A stretch of DNA of 64,000 nucleotides, from NCBI RefSeq assembly GCF_965225875.1, contig NZ_CBDDBS010000002.1, positions 3,782,001 through 3,846,000 of the forward strand. The letters are read 5' to 3'. The translations under genes and the position numbers were made by a program. The number at the start of each line of letters is the position of its first letter. The stretch's first letter is position 1. Under the pieces are notes generated by a model that saw only the letters and a list, made by a program, of their open reading frames with translations, did no database searches and had not been told where the DNA came from. Positions 41,843 through 51,900 of this stretch are shown here, in pieces. The DNA is from Haliscomenobacter sp965225875 (GTDB taxonomy: Bacteria > Bacteroidota > Bacteroidia > Chitinophagales > Saprospiraceae).

Positions 41843-44800
41843 TTACCAGCCCGGCATAAAGTTCAACCCAAAAGCTCCCTGTGCCCCTTTAATCAAAGGA
41901 ACCGCATAATAAGGTTCCAAAATCAAAGCACCAAACAGGTTGACCCGCACCGAAGCACCCACTGAAGACAAGGGGCGGATCAAATTTTTGCCATTGGGTC
42001 CTTCGAAATCAAACTGCTCGAAACGCGTCCAGATGATCCCGCTGTCGAAGAAGAAGTTCAAATCTGCAGGAACAATATTGGAAGGAATCAGTGCCAATCG
42101 TTTTGGCCCCAGGAGTGGAATCCGCACTTCAGCATTGAATATCCCCATCTTGGTACCCACCAGATTATCAAAGGTCACCAAACCATCGCGCTCCAGGTTT
42201 TGCGCTACATTGCCCTGGAAACCGCGCACCCACCAGGGTGAGCCCAGGAAGAGAGGTGGGAATACATCCGTATTTTCAGAATCACGACCATAACGACCCG
42301 TATGCATCACCCTTGCCGCAAAAGTAAAGGGCCTTTTGCGCAGGTAACCCCGGAAGTCAATGGTGGGGTTTAAGAACTGAATATCGCCCAAATACTGCCT
42401 GAAACCTACCCGGAATCGGTAACCTTGCAAAGGCGCAGTAAGCCCGAAATTAGACTTGTCACCAACGATGGCTGCACCCACACCCGGCATCGAAAAGCCA
42501 GGTAAAGACCCTACTTTTTCCTGATCTTGACCGAGTGGTCGACCCCGGCCATCAAAATAGAAAGGATCGTATTGGCTGTATTCCTTGATTTGGCGCAAGG
42601 ATTGACTGATGCGCGTGAAATCAAGTTCCGCTTCAGCACGCAGGGTAGAGGAGAAAGGGTATTGTACAAAACCCGTTGCCCCACTTTGGAAAATCCGGTA
42701 AACACTGTACTGATCGACCACGACCGGACCAATGTCCGAATTATCTAAATAAGTAGAATCATAGGCGTAGTAAGGATAAGGAATGTGCATCAATGAGCCA
42801 CCCCACTGGAATTTACCTTTGCGGTTGATGTAGGTCACCATGCCTCCAAAATCCTGAATTTGGCCGTTCAAGGCCAGGTTGGCAATGATTTGGTTGTTGC
42901 CAAGGATGTCGCTGAACATGGCTTGTACGCCACCCGCCATACCCGCGTTGGTGCCAAAAAGGTTGTTCCCGACTCCAAGGCCACCACCACCGGATAGGAA
43001 GTCGAGTTTAAACTTGGATTTGAAGGGCACTTCCTGCAAAATAGCCGTTTCCCCAGCAATCACTTGATCGATGGCCCCAATTTGTTGGTCAATTATACTT
43101 CTTACAGTACGGTTGAGACGAGGTAATTGTGCCGCTGCGTAAGTCACATCCTTGGGGTCCACTTTTTTGTCCAAAAAATCCTTTGAAGTAGCTCGGTAAA
43201 TGCTGTAACCCCGCTTGTTGTAAAGGGTGTACAAAACCCGGTCACGCTTGCGATCAACAGAAATGGCCGGAGAATAATGGGATATCCCGGTAATACCCAC
43301 GGCCAAATCGGTTAACTGGGTAACTTCTTTGGAATCTGGATCATAGCGGTACAAGTTGCGGTAACCATCGCGGTTGGACAAAAAGATGATGTTGCCCGCA
43401 GTGTCCAATTGTGGATTGAGGTTGTCTGCACCTGGAAATACATCGTCGTAATGCGTCACCGCTCCACTAACAAGATCAATCGATGCCAGATTAAAAGTCA
43501 AACGGCCATAAGTCCGGCCATTTTCCCAGGCTTTTTGATCCGTAGAAAAATACAGGGTTTGGCCGTCTTCTGACCAGGTAGCTTGGATTTCGGAATACTT
43601 ATCGTCGGTCAATTGCTTCAGGGTCCGGGTACGGATGTTGAAAGCGTACAAATCGGTGTGGCCTTCTTTCAAACCGGATACCACGATGGTTTTGCCATCA
43701 GGAGACCAACTTGGGTTGGAAAAAGCGGGTAAGTCACCGAGGTTGAACTCATCTACCGTTTTACCAGTGAAAGGGCTTTTGATCAACAATACGTTGCGGC
43801 CCCTTTTGAAACCAACCAGGGCTACTCGCTTGCTATCCGGTGACCAGGCACCTGAGGATTCCAGAAAGTCGAAGAAATCCACATTGCCGCCACGAGCCGT
43901 ACTGGCCACGGTTTTCATGATTTGACCATTCGTAGCATCGGCCAGGAAAATATCGGTAGAAAAGAGGTTGCGCTCGGAGGTAAACAGCACATATTTCCCA
44001 TCGGGGCTGATTGAGGGGGAAATGTTCATTTGTCCACCGTCCTTGTCGTCCAGAATCGGTTTACCAAAGACATTTTTCTCTTTGCCTTCAATCATGGGCT
44101 TGAACTGTGCAGTGATGGCGTCCTGCCAAAGCTTGCTGAAGTCTTTTTTGTTCATGCCCAATACATTGATAATGGCATTGTCGACCCCAAAAATGGCTAC
44201 CGATTTAAAAAATGGCTCGATGATGCGGTCACTTTTTAATCCAGTCAAAAAAGACCAGAAAGCGTGGCCATAGCGATACGGAAAGTATTTGGGGTTGTTC
44301 AATTGATCAATGGTAGGCACGTCGTCATTGAGCACAGCATCGCGCATCCATAAGGCAGTATGCGGATCCACACTCCCGGTCGACATGTATTCGGCCATCC
44401 CTTCCACCACCCAAAGAGGCAGGTTGCCCAGGTTTTGGATGCTGGTGGAGTCGCCATTCAAAATGCGGTTGAACTGGAAAGCATGCACCAATTCGTGCCC
44501 CAATACCTGATAGGTTGCCTGGTTGGTTAGGGCAATGGGCATGATGACGCGGTTTTTAAATGCCTCGGTCACCCCACCAGTACCCACACCCACGCCACCA
44601 CTAATGGTATTGGTTTGTTGGAAATCGGCGTGATCGTTGTAAAAAATCAAGGGGTTGAGGATAGAAAAGGTATCCGTCAACAGATTCTGGTGGTAGCGGT
44701 ACCAGAGCTCGGCAAAATCGGCCAGGTCTTTGCGCCGTTCTGCATTTTTGAGGTAATAATAAATCTCAAAATTGGGCGAGCGGTACACATCAAAATTGAA

Positions 44801-44914
44801 GGACTCATAACTAGGCTTGTTGCGGCCAAAATACTCCTGGGCCTGCAAAGTGGTTGTTCCGGTAAAGGCCAGCAAAAAAGCCGCAAGGGTCCAAAGTTTA
44901 CTGCGGTGTCTCAT
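41843..44914 (-). CDS. HExxH peptidase-like - TolB-type propeller - Omp85-type barrel fusion
   Basis: The start at 44914 (MRHRSKLWTLAAFLLAF) gives a good signal peptide; 44944 is an alternative. The mature protein has three parts: an N-terminal zincin-like domain with GHELVHAFQF and downstream WVVEGMAEYM (HExxH plus Glu, as in M1/M61-type peptidases); a WD40/PD40 (TolB-like) propeller with SPSISPDGKYVLFTSE, WSPDGKTIVVSG and WSEDGQTLYFS blades; and a C-terminal 350-residue barrel resembling bacterial surface antigen (Omp85) domains, with LGSPWWVRGFQ and the end GLNFMPGW. It is probably an outer-membrane protein with a periplasmic peptidase/propeller part. Confidence 0.88.
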   Translation of the reverse strand: MRHRSKLWTLAAFLLAFTGTTTLQAQEYFGRNKPSYESFNFDVYRSPNFEIYYYLKNAERRKDLADFAELWYRYHQNLLTDTFSILNPLIFYNDHADFQQTNTISGGVGVGTGGVTEAFKNRVIMPIALTNQATYQVLGHELVHAFQFNRILNGDSTSIQNLGNLPLWVVEGMAEYMSTGSVDPHTALWMRDAVLNDDVPTIDQLNNPKYFPYRYGHAFWSFLTGLKSDRIIEPFFKSVAIFGVDNAIINVLGMNKKDFSKLWQDAITAQFKPMIEGKEKNVFGKPILDDKDGGQMNISPSISPDGKYVLFTSERNLFSTDIFLADATNGQIMKTVASTARGGNVDFFDFLESSGAWSPDSKRVALVGFKRGRNVLLIKSPFTGKTVDEFNLGDLPAFSNPSWSPDGKTIVVSGLKEGHTDLYAFNIRTRTLKQLTDDKYSEIQATWSEDGQTLYFSTDQKAWENGRTYGRLTFNLASIDLVSGAVTHYDDVFPGADNLNPQLDTAGNIIFLSNRDGYRNLYRYDPDSKEVTQLTDLAVGITGISHYSPAISVDRKRDRVLYTLYNKRGYSIYRATSKDFLDKKVDPKDVTYAAAQLPRLNRTVRSIIDQQIGAIDQVIAGETAILQEVPFKSKFKLDFLSGGGGLGVGNNLFGTNAGMAGGVQAMFSDILGNNQIIANLALNGQIQDFGGMVTYINRKGKFQWGGSLMHIPYPYYAYDSTYLDNSDIGPVVVDQYSVYRIFQSGATGFVQYPFSSTLRAEAELDFTRISQSLRQIKEYSQYDPFYFDGRGRPLGQDQEKVGSLPGFSMPGVGAAIVGDKSNFGLTAPLQGYRFRVGFRQYLGDIQFLNPTIDFRGYLRKRPFTFAARVMHTGRYGRDSENTDVFPPLFLGSPWWVRGFQGNVAQNLERDGLVTFDNLVGTKMGIFNAEVRIPLLGPKRLALIPSNIVPADLNFFFDSGIIWTRFEQFDFEGPNGKNLIRPLSSVGASVRVNLFGALILEPYYAVPLIKGAQGAFGLNFMPGW

Positions 44915-45081
44915 ACGGTATGTTTTTCTTTGAAACGATCTCATGTTGCTCTTTAGATTATCGAAATTACAAACTATAAACAATTTGACAGACCACTTTG
45001 TAACGCATTGGGCAAGTGGATTTTGGTTAAAAATCTCTTAAACTCAAATTCAAGGTAGTATAGGTGACAAAAAAAGGGACT

Positions 45082-45114
45082 GGATAAAGTCAAACTCTTC
45101 TTTTAACTTTATCC
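45082..45114. repeat. Hairpin upstream of the bestrophin gene
   Basis: GGATAAAGT (45082-45090) and ACTTTATCC (45106-45114) form a 9-bp stem 40 bp before the start codon, in the 210-bp divergent spacer. It could affect translation or be an operator. Nothing else is recognised in the spacer. Confidence 0.55.
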
Positions 45115-45154
45115 AAACCCCGAATGTTCATCATTCCTGAAATACCCAATTAAC

Positions 45155-46153
45155 ATGTATACCAAACGCAATTACAACTTTTGGATGACCTTCAATTGGT
45201 CTCGCCAGCCCTTTATCTTTGGGGCTGTTTATGCTTTACCCATCACCGCTTTGTCTTATTTTGGGCACATCAGTCTCTCCCTGCCCTGGCAACCCATCAG
45301 CGTGTTGGGGATAGCGGTGGCTTTTTACCTGGGCTTTAAAAACAACAGCTCCTACGACCGTACCTGGGAGGCCCGCAAAATCTGGGGCGGGATCGTCAAC
45401 AGTAGCCGTACTTTTGGTGCTGCAGTCACCTCCTTTATCCAAGGTGAAGACAAAGAGGAAGTGCAACAAATTCGTCGCCGCCTGATTTACCGGCACATCG
45501 CCTGGCTCACGGCAATGCGGTACCAATTGCGGCTGAGTCGGGATTGGGAGCACAAAGAAGATCGGGTAAAAGGGCTTTACTCCCCCACTATCTGTGAGGA
45601 ATATTTCAACAACCTGGACAAGGAGGTCATGAACCTGATCGATGATGAGGAATTTGAGCGGTACAAAACCAAGACCAATATCGCCACCCAAATCATGGCT
45701 ACCCAGGCCCGGGAGTTGCAAAACCTGCACGACCTGGGGTATTTCGACGACTTCCGCCACATGGAATTTCATCGCCTGATCAGTACTTTTTATGACGACC
45801 AGGGACGGAGTGAACGCATCAAAAACTTTCCTTTCCCCCGGCAGTACGCTTCAGTTGCATTGTGGAACACACTGGTGTTTACCGCACTACTGCCATGGGG
45901 GCTGCTGAGCGTTTTTGAGGAATTGAAGGGAGAGTTTCGCATTTGGCTCACCGTCCCTTTCAATGCGCTGATCACCTGGGTGTTTTTTTTGATGGAAAAA
46001 ATTGGAGACTATTCCGAGAACCCATTTGAAGGGACCTACAACGATGTGCCGATTACGTCCATTTCCCGGGCGATTGAGATCGATTTGCGAGAGATGTTGG
46101 GAGAAACAGAGGTGCCGAAGCCCATTGCGGCAGTGGATGGATTTTTGATGTAA
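45155..46153 (+). CDS. Bestrophin-like channel protein
   Basis: A 332-residue membrane protein of the bacterial bestrophin/YneE type, which forms pentameric ion channels. Visible: N-terminal RNYNFWMTFNWSRQPFIFG, first hydrophobic helices at about 21-60, the motif GFKNNSSYDRTWEARKIWGGIV, and C-terminal ENPFEGTYNDVPI, which is the conserved bestrophin acidic/belt region. Transmembrane helices are also near 225-275. Confidence 0.92.
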   Translation: MYTKRNYNFWMTFNWSRQPFIFGAVYALPITALSYFGHISLSLPWQPISVLGIAVAFYLGFKNNSSYDRTWEARKIWGGIVNSSRTFGAAVTSFIQGEDKEEVQQIRRRLIYRHIAWLTAMRYQLRLSRDWEHKEDRVKGLYSPTICEEYFNNLDKEVMNLIDDEEFERYKTKTNIATQIMATQARELQNLHDLGYFDDFRHMEFHRLISTFYDDQGRSERIKNFPFPRQYASVALWNTLVFTALLPWGLLSVFEELKGEFRIWLTVPFNALITWVFFLMEKIGDYSENPFEGTYNDVPITSISRAIEIDLREMLGETEVPKPIAAVDGFLM

Positions 46154-46168
46154 AACCGCCATAAAAAC

Positions 46169-46203
46169 ATAAAGCCGCAGAGTTACCCCTACGGCTTTTT
46201 TAT
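46169..46203 (+). terminator. Terminator after the bestrophin gene
   Basis: ATAAAGCCG (from 46169) and CGGCTTTTTTAT form an imperfect stem with T-rich end just after the bestrophin stop. It can work in both directions for the convergent deacetylase gene. Confidence 0.65.
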
Positions 46204-46265
46204 GGTAATAAATCAAGCATTGCCAAAGTAAATCGATTTTAACTGGTGATCAGACAAACAAGTTC

Positions 46266-46919
46266 TTAAGCGCGTTGGTGCACCAATTCCGTTTCGAAAA
46301 TTTCCTGAGGGTGCAGGGCGTCGAAAGAATAGCCTTCGGCTGCAAAATAGGCCAGTACTCGCGGCAGTGCGTACTCCAGCCGCTCTTTTGACTTGATGCT
46401 ATCGTGGAACACCACAATAGAGCCTGGGCCAGCGTTTTGAACCACGTTTCTAAGCACCTGATCCGGCGAAATATTGACATCAAAATCACCACTCAGTACG
46501 TCCCACATCACAATCCGGTAATGCCGCAGCAAAAACTGGGTTTGTTTTGGTGTTACCCGACCATACGGTGGACGAAACAGCACCGATTTGGATTGGCTGG
46601 CACCCTGACGGATGTTGTGAAAATAAGGAATGTTCTCAGTGCTCCAACCATTGAGGTGGTTCATGGTGTGATTGCCTACCACATGGCCAGCATCCACCAC
46701 TTGTTTGAACACTTCGGGGTGCTTACTAATGTTGTCCCCTACACAAAAGAAGGTAGCCTTGGCATTGTATTGTTTCAGTTGCTCCAAGACCCAAGGAGTA
46801 ACTTCAGGAATGGGACCGTCATCAAAAGTGAGAAAAATTTGCTTTTCCTCGGTAGGTATCCTCCAGGTGAAATGGGGGAAGAGGTTTTGGATAAATTGGG
46901 GGGTTTTGATCAAATACAT
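46266..46919 (-). CDS. Polysaccharide deacetylase family protein
   Basis: The start at 46919 (MYLIKTPQFIQNLFPHF) fits the family; an ATG two codons upstream is possible. The frame also runs open far upstream antisense to gltX, which is artefactual. The 217-residue NodB-fold protein has TFDDGPIPEVTPW (catalytic Asp and metal Asp), GNHTMNHLNG (metal His), RPPYGRVTPKQ and GSIVVFHDS (motif 5 His). It probably removes N-acetyl groups from peptidoglycan or another polysaccharide. Confidence 0.93.
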   Translation of the reverse strand: MYLIKTPQFIQNLFPHFTWRIPTEEKQIFLTFDDGPIPEVTPWVLEQLKQYNAKATFFCVGDNISKHPEVFKQVVDAGHVVGNHTMNHLNGWSTENIPYFHNIRQGASQSKSVLFRPPYGRVTPKQTQFLLRHYRIVMWDVLSGDFDVNISPDQVLRNVVQNAGPGSIVVFHDSIKSKERLEYALPRVLAYFAAEGYSFDALHPQEIFETELVHQRA

Positions 46920-47059
46920 AAGCATAATTTTTTGGGCGTGCTGCATCAAAGGGCGGCAACACCAATGTTCACGGGATAAAAACAAGTCATTAACAGCAAC
47001 CTGGAGCCAGCGAAAAAAGGAATTCCACTGGTATTGCACTATTGAGCCACTTAAATTTT

Positions 47060-47067
47060 TACTTTTG
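47060..47067 (+). promoter_or_regulatory. Possible gltX promoter -7 box
   Basis: TACTTTTG matches TAnnTTTG in the 264-bp divergent spacer (46920-47183), 117 bp before gltX. No well-spaced -33 TTTG is seen. The spacer shows no gene. Confidence 0.4.
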
Positions 47068-47183
47068 TGGATCAAAATTGCGCAAGTGCTATTTATGCTA
47101 TAACGCAAAAAATTAAAAATGGGCTGCTCTAAGGCACATTTTTTTTCAGAATTTTTTGAAAATAATTCTATCGCTCTTTTTTC

Positions 47184-48704
47184 ATGGAAAATATTCGTGT
47201 TCGATTTGCCCCAAGTCCTACCGGCGCCCTGCACATTGGCGGCATCCGTACGGCCTTGTACAATTACCTTTTGGCCAAAAAATATGGCGGAACCTTTATC
47301 CTGCGCATTGAGGATACAGACCAAACCCGCTTTGTACCCGGTGCCGAAAATTACATCATCGAAGCCCTGCACTGGGCCGGGATCGTTCCGACAGAAGGAC
47401 AAAGTTTTGGCGGCGAATACGGGCCCTATCGGCAATCCGACCGCAAAGCCATCTACCACGACTACGCCAAAAAACTGGTTGAAAGTGGCCACGGCTATTA
47501 CGCTTTCGACACTCCCGAAGAACTGGACGCTGCCCGTCAGGCCGACGATACCTTTAAGTACGACTACAAGAGCCGCATGCGGCTCAACAATAGCCTGAAC
47601 CTGAGCGCAGCAGAAGTGCAACAACGTCTGGACTCCGGCGCACCCTACGTCATCCGCCTGAAGGTACCCGAAGGCGAAACGGTCCATATTCTGGACTTGG
47701 TTCGGGGCGAGGTGAATTTCCAAAGCAATGAGCTCGACGATAAAGTGATGCTCAAAGGCGACGGCATGCCGACCTACCACCTGGCCAATGTGGTGGACGA
47801 TCGTTTGATGAAAATCACCCACGTGATTCGCGGCGAAGAGTGGCTGCCGAGTACTGCGCACCACGTCTTGTTGTACCGTGCCTTTGGTTGGGAGGCTGAG
47901 ATGCCTCGTTTTGCACATTTGCCCCTCATTCTCAAACCGGATGGCAAGGGAAAACTCAGCAAGCGGGACGGCACCCGCCTGGGCATCCCTGTATTCCCCT
48001 TGTCCTGGAAAGGGGAAACAGCTGAGGATTCTTTTGTGGGGTTCCGCGAAGCAGGTTTTGATCCTCGCGCAATGGTCAATTTTATGGCCTTCATGGGCTG
48101 GAACCCCGGCACCGAGCAGGAAATTTTCAGCATGGACGAACTGGCTGAAGCTTTTTCGGTGGAAAAAATCGGAAAATCCGGTGCGCGTTTTGACATAGAA
48201 AAAGCACGTTGGTTCAACCAACAATACATCATGGCCAGCAGTGAGGAAGAACTGGCTAAAACCGTTCGCCCCATCATTGAAGCGCAAGGACATCAACCCA
48301 CCGAGGCCTATTTGCGCAGCTTTGTTGGGATGATGAAGGAGCGAGTAGTTTTGTTTCCCGATTTCTGGACAAATGGCGCGTACTTCTTTGAAGATTTTGC
48401 CGTTTTTGATGAAGCTACTATTCGCAAAAAATGGAAAGCTGATAGCAGTCGGGCCATTTTCACGCCCTTACTGGAGCAGTTGGATGCACTGAGTGACTAC
48501 AATGCGGCGGCAGTACAGGCTTGTGTAGAAGGATTTACGAACTCGGCAGGTTTGAAATTTGGCGATGTTTTGCCTATTTTGCGAGTAGGCCTGACGGGCA
48601 CGATGAAAGGCCCTGCTGTATTCGACATGATGGCTTTGTTGGGCAAAGTTGAGTGTCGGCGGAGAATGGAAAGAGCGTTTGATTTGTTCGATCAAATAAG
48701 TTGA
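47184..48704 (+). CDS. gltX: Glutamate--tRNA ligase
   Basis: GltX charges tRNA-Glu in translation. The 506-residue class I synthetase has APSPTGALHIGGIRTALYNYL (HIGH motif as HIGG), RIEDTDQTR, GLMGDG-like LKGDGMPTYHLANVVDD, and KLSKRDGTRLG (KMSKS as KLSKR). The C-terminal helical anticodon domain is complete. Length fits the family. Confidence 0.96.
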   Translation: MENIRVRFAPSPTGALHIGGIRTALYNYLLAKKYGGTFILRIEDTDQTRFVPGAENYIIEALHWAGIVPTEGQSFGGEYGPYRQSDRKAIYHDYAKKLVESGHGYYAFDTPEELDAARQADDTFKYDYKSRMRLNNSLNLSAAEVQQRLDSGAPYVIRLKVPEGETVHILDLVRGEVNFQSNELDDKVMLKGDGMPTYHLANVVDDRLMKITHVIRGEEWLPSTAHHVLLYRAFGWEAEMPRFAHLPLILKPDGKGKLSKRDGTRLGIPVFPLSWKGETAEDSFVGFREAGFDPRAMVNFMAFMGWNPGTEQEIFSMDELAEAFSVEKIGKSGARFDIEKARWFNQQYIMASSEEELAKTVRPIIEAQGHQPTEAYLRSFVGMMKERVVLFPDFWTNGAYFFEDFAVFDEATIRKKWKADSSRAIFTPLLEQLDALSDYNAAAVQACVEGFTNSAGLKFGDVLPILRVGLTGTMKGPAVFDMMALLGKVECRRRMERAFDLFDQIS

Positions 48705-48711
48705 GTTGAAT

Positions 48712-48764
48712 AGTGATGAATGATGAGTGAAAGGCAACGGCTATTTCACTCATCATTCATCACT
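48712..48764. repeat. Perfect 21-bp inverted repeat after gltX
   Basis: The 21-nt arm at 48712-48732 (starting AGTGATGAATGATG) is exactly complementary to 48744-48764, with an 11-nt loop. It starts just after the gltX stop and may act as a terminator, though no T tract follows. Confidence 0.88.
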
Positions 48765-48837
48765 CATCAACTATATCAAAATATTTTGCTACTTTAGAGC
48801 AGCCTAAAGAGCATTGACCAAAAACCGATCACATCCC

Positions 48838-48981
48838 ATGGACCAATTGTACATTGTCCAACAGTATGCTATTTGTTCTACCCTGATCCGGAAGGATTCC
48901 TCCACTCATTTTGATATTGTAGTCACTTTGTCTAAGTCGCTCAATGTATCCGTGAAACGCATAACTTCCGTTTTGGTATGA
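48838..48981 (+). CDS. Small open frame (47 aa) coupled to the giant adhesin gene
   Basis: ATG at 48838 opens a 47-codon frame (MDQLYIVQQYAICSTLIRKD ... ending SVKRITSVLV) whose TGA (48979-48981) overlaps the adhesin start (ATGA at 48978-48981). The product has no signal peptide and mixed helical character, with no recognised family. The ATGA overlap argues for translational coupling, so it may be a leader peptide or a small real protein. It might also be fortuitous. Confidence 0.45.
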   Translation: MDQLYIVQQYAICSTLIRKDSSTHFDIVVTLSKSLNVSVKRITSVLV

Positions 48982-51900
48982 AGCATTTGGTATACTCCCT
49001 CGCAATACTGGCTACCTGCCTGTTTTTTGACACTGCTTTGCCTGGAAAAGCCAAGCAGCCCGACCATTTTTTTCCTTTGACCCGTCTGGTGGAGGATACA
49101 ACCAAGGTGGCTTGTGAAGACGCAGATACCGCTTACAGCACCTGGTTCAATACCCTACAGCTCCAGGTTACACTGCCCGCGCAGCAAAGTGGCCATACCG
49201 TAAGCATTACGCCCACCCCACCGGAGGCTTTCGTTTTTAAAGGACCATGTGTGGATACCTTGCGCCTGACTTTTAAAGTGACCAATCAGGGTGGTCAGAC
49301 TGTCTCCAACGATACGTATGTGTTTATAGTTGGTGACAATGAAGCGCCCAAAATAGTCTCCTCCATTGCTGATTCCTTGATTTTGGGGTGTAAAGACCCT
49401 ATTCCGGATACTTCCACGGTAAAAATTACGGACAACTGTGCCCTGGACAATGTGGTGTACAATCAAACCGAAGTAGGTAGTGCCAACTGTATCTATCGTC
49501 GAAAAATCGTGCGTACCTGGCGCGCTTTCGACAAATGTGGCAACCGCAGCGACTATCGGCAAGTGATTGTAGTAACGGATACCGATGCACCTTCCTTTGG
49601 GCAATTTCCCCACGATACCACGATCACCTGTAATGTGTCCAAAATTCCTGAAATCTTAGGCATTCCCATCTTAAGAGACAATTGTGATCCCGATCCAATT
49701 CTGAGCTTTACCGATGAAATTGTGTATGGTAGTGATCCCAATTGTAAAGGAACCTATGAATTGAGGCGCCTTTGGAGAAGTGAAGATGTTTGTGGCAACA
49801 GTGCCGTTCAACGTCAGATCATTTATGTCGTTGACAATGTCAAACCCAGTTTTACGCCGCCTCGTGATACCATCATCGATTGCCGCTTTGGGGATGATCC
49901 TGCCTTTTCGGGCAAACCCAAAAACCTGAGCGACAACTGTAGCACCCTTACGGAAGCCAATTTGAGCTTTAATGACGTGCTGCAAGCTGGAAATTGCGAC
50001 AACAACTACATCGTGTTCCGCACCTGGCGGCTGACGGATAGCTGTGGCAATTTTATCACCCATCAACAACGGATCGAGGTAATCGACCGCACTGCACCAG
50101 AGATCACTCGTGCACCCATCAACCTGATTTTGAATTGCGATGCCAATTTGGATGCTCAAACGCGGTTCAATGCCTGGATCAATAACCTGGGTAATGCATT
50201 GGCAGTGGATAACTGCACCACCCCAGCTTCTGCGCTGCGCTGGATTTTGCAGGACGCCCAAAGTGGCGGAGCAGTCACTTTTCCCACCCTGCGTTGCGTT
50301 GCTGGTGACAGTATTATTTTGGAACGACGGGTACGCTTCATCGTGGAAGACGAATGTGGCAATCGCGATACTGCCCTTGCAGTCTTTCAAGTCATCGACG
50401 ACCAGGCACCAGAACTGAGCAATTGCCCCAGTGATGCCGAGATCAATGCAGACCAGGGACAGTGTACTGCCAATTTTACCCTGCAAGCACCAAGCGTAAC
50501 GGAAATTTGCACCTTTGCTGCACCCAATAATGAGGATATTCTGTACAGCTACCGCATCAACAATGGAGCAGTCAAAATTGTCCCGGGTTTTGTTCCGGTT
50601 CAGGTAAGTCTAAACATCGGTGCCAACCGCATCACCTACTACGTCCAAGACTGTGCTGGGAATAAGGATTCCTGTAGTTACACCATTACCGTACGGGACC
50701 GGGAGCGCCCGGAGATCATTTGTCCAACAGATGTTGAATTGGTTCTGGCGACCGGAGCCTGTACTGCGCCATTTACTTTGCCGCGCGCAACTGCCACCGA
50801 CAATTGTAGCCTGGCTGGCAGTTATAGCCGGACTTTACCTCTGGATAGTACCAGCGCATTTTTGACCTATTCCTTTAATGCTGCATTGAACAGCTACATC
50901 GCTGGAGGAAAAGTGCTGAATTTTACCAACGTAGCGCCCAATGCAACAGGCAATGCCAGTATAGTGGTCAATTACAAAGGGGACTTCAATTCACCCAATG
51001 CCATTTTAGAAGTTTTTGGTGAAAATGGCCGCTTTTTGGGCAATTCAAACCTGGGTGATGCCACTTGCAACCAGGCTGGGCAGTTGAACCTCAGCATTCC
51101 ACGCGATACCTTCAACCGTTGGGCCGCCGACGGGGTTATCGTATTGCGAGTAGCTCCCCGCCGCATCAGTGTTCCGTCCGGGCAACCCGGAGAAGGCGTC
51201 AATCCCTGTAATCCATCTGCGATTGTCAACGATGGGGACACGGACCGCAAAGGTTATATTTTTGCCAATCTGGCCTATCCAAGTGTGCTACCCTTGTATT
51301 TTGCCCAGGGAGCTACACCCATCACTGCTACCCGAATGCCCGTACCTCCGGATAGTGTACGGGTACAATTTGCCTTGGGTGAAACCCGTGTATCCTACGT
51401 CATTCAGGATGCCAGCGGCAATGCCGATACCTGTACGTTTAAAGTGACAGTTAAGGACAATGAATTGCCCATTGCAAAATGCCAGGCTACTACCTTGTTC
51501 GTCAATCCTTCCGGGCTGGAAACTGAACAGATCAATGCAACCGAGATTGATGCGGGAAGTTCGGACAACTGTGGTGCACCTACTCTTAGTCTCAGCCCCA
51601 ACTCCTTTACCTGTGCTCAGGCTGGAACGGTACAAAATGTGATACTTACGGTTACCGATCGCGCCGGGAATATCGCCCGTTGCTCCACCATCGTGCGCAT
51701 TGAAAATGAACGCCCTGCTCCTGCTGCCAATTCTGGTTTGTGTGGCAACGATACCTTGTCTTTGTTTGCCAACCCACCACTGGCTAATGGTGGCACAGTT
51801 TATACTTTCCGCTGGACGGGCCCAAATGGATTTGCCTCCAACCTGCAAAATCCAATTATCCCCAAAGTGAGTTCGAAGAATGCGGGCTCCTACTCGGTAG

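Noticed and set aside
46920..48296. Minus-strand frame extending the deacetylase upstream by about 460 codons
   Set aside because: It runs antisense through gltX with no family match; the deacetylase domain begins at MYLIKTPQF (46919). It is a shadow of a coding region.
49155..50486. Long minus-strand frames within the adhesin
   Set aside because: They are antisense to repeat-rich coding DNA with no recognisable domains; typical shadows of GC-balanced coding frames.
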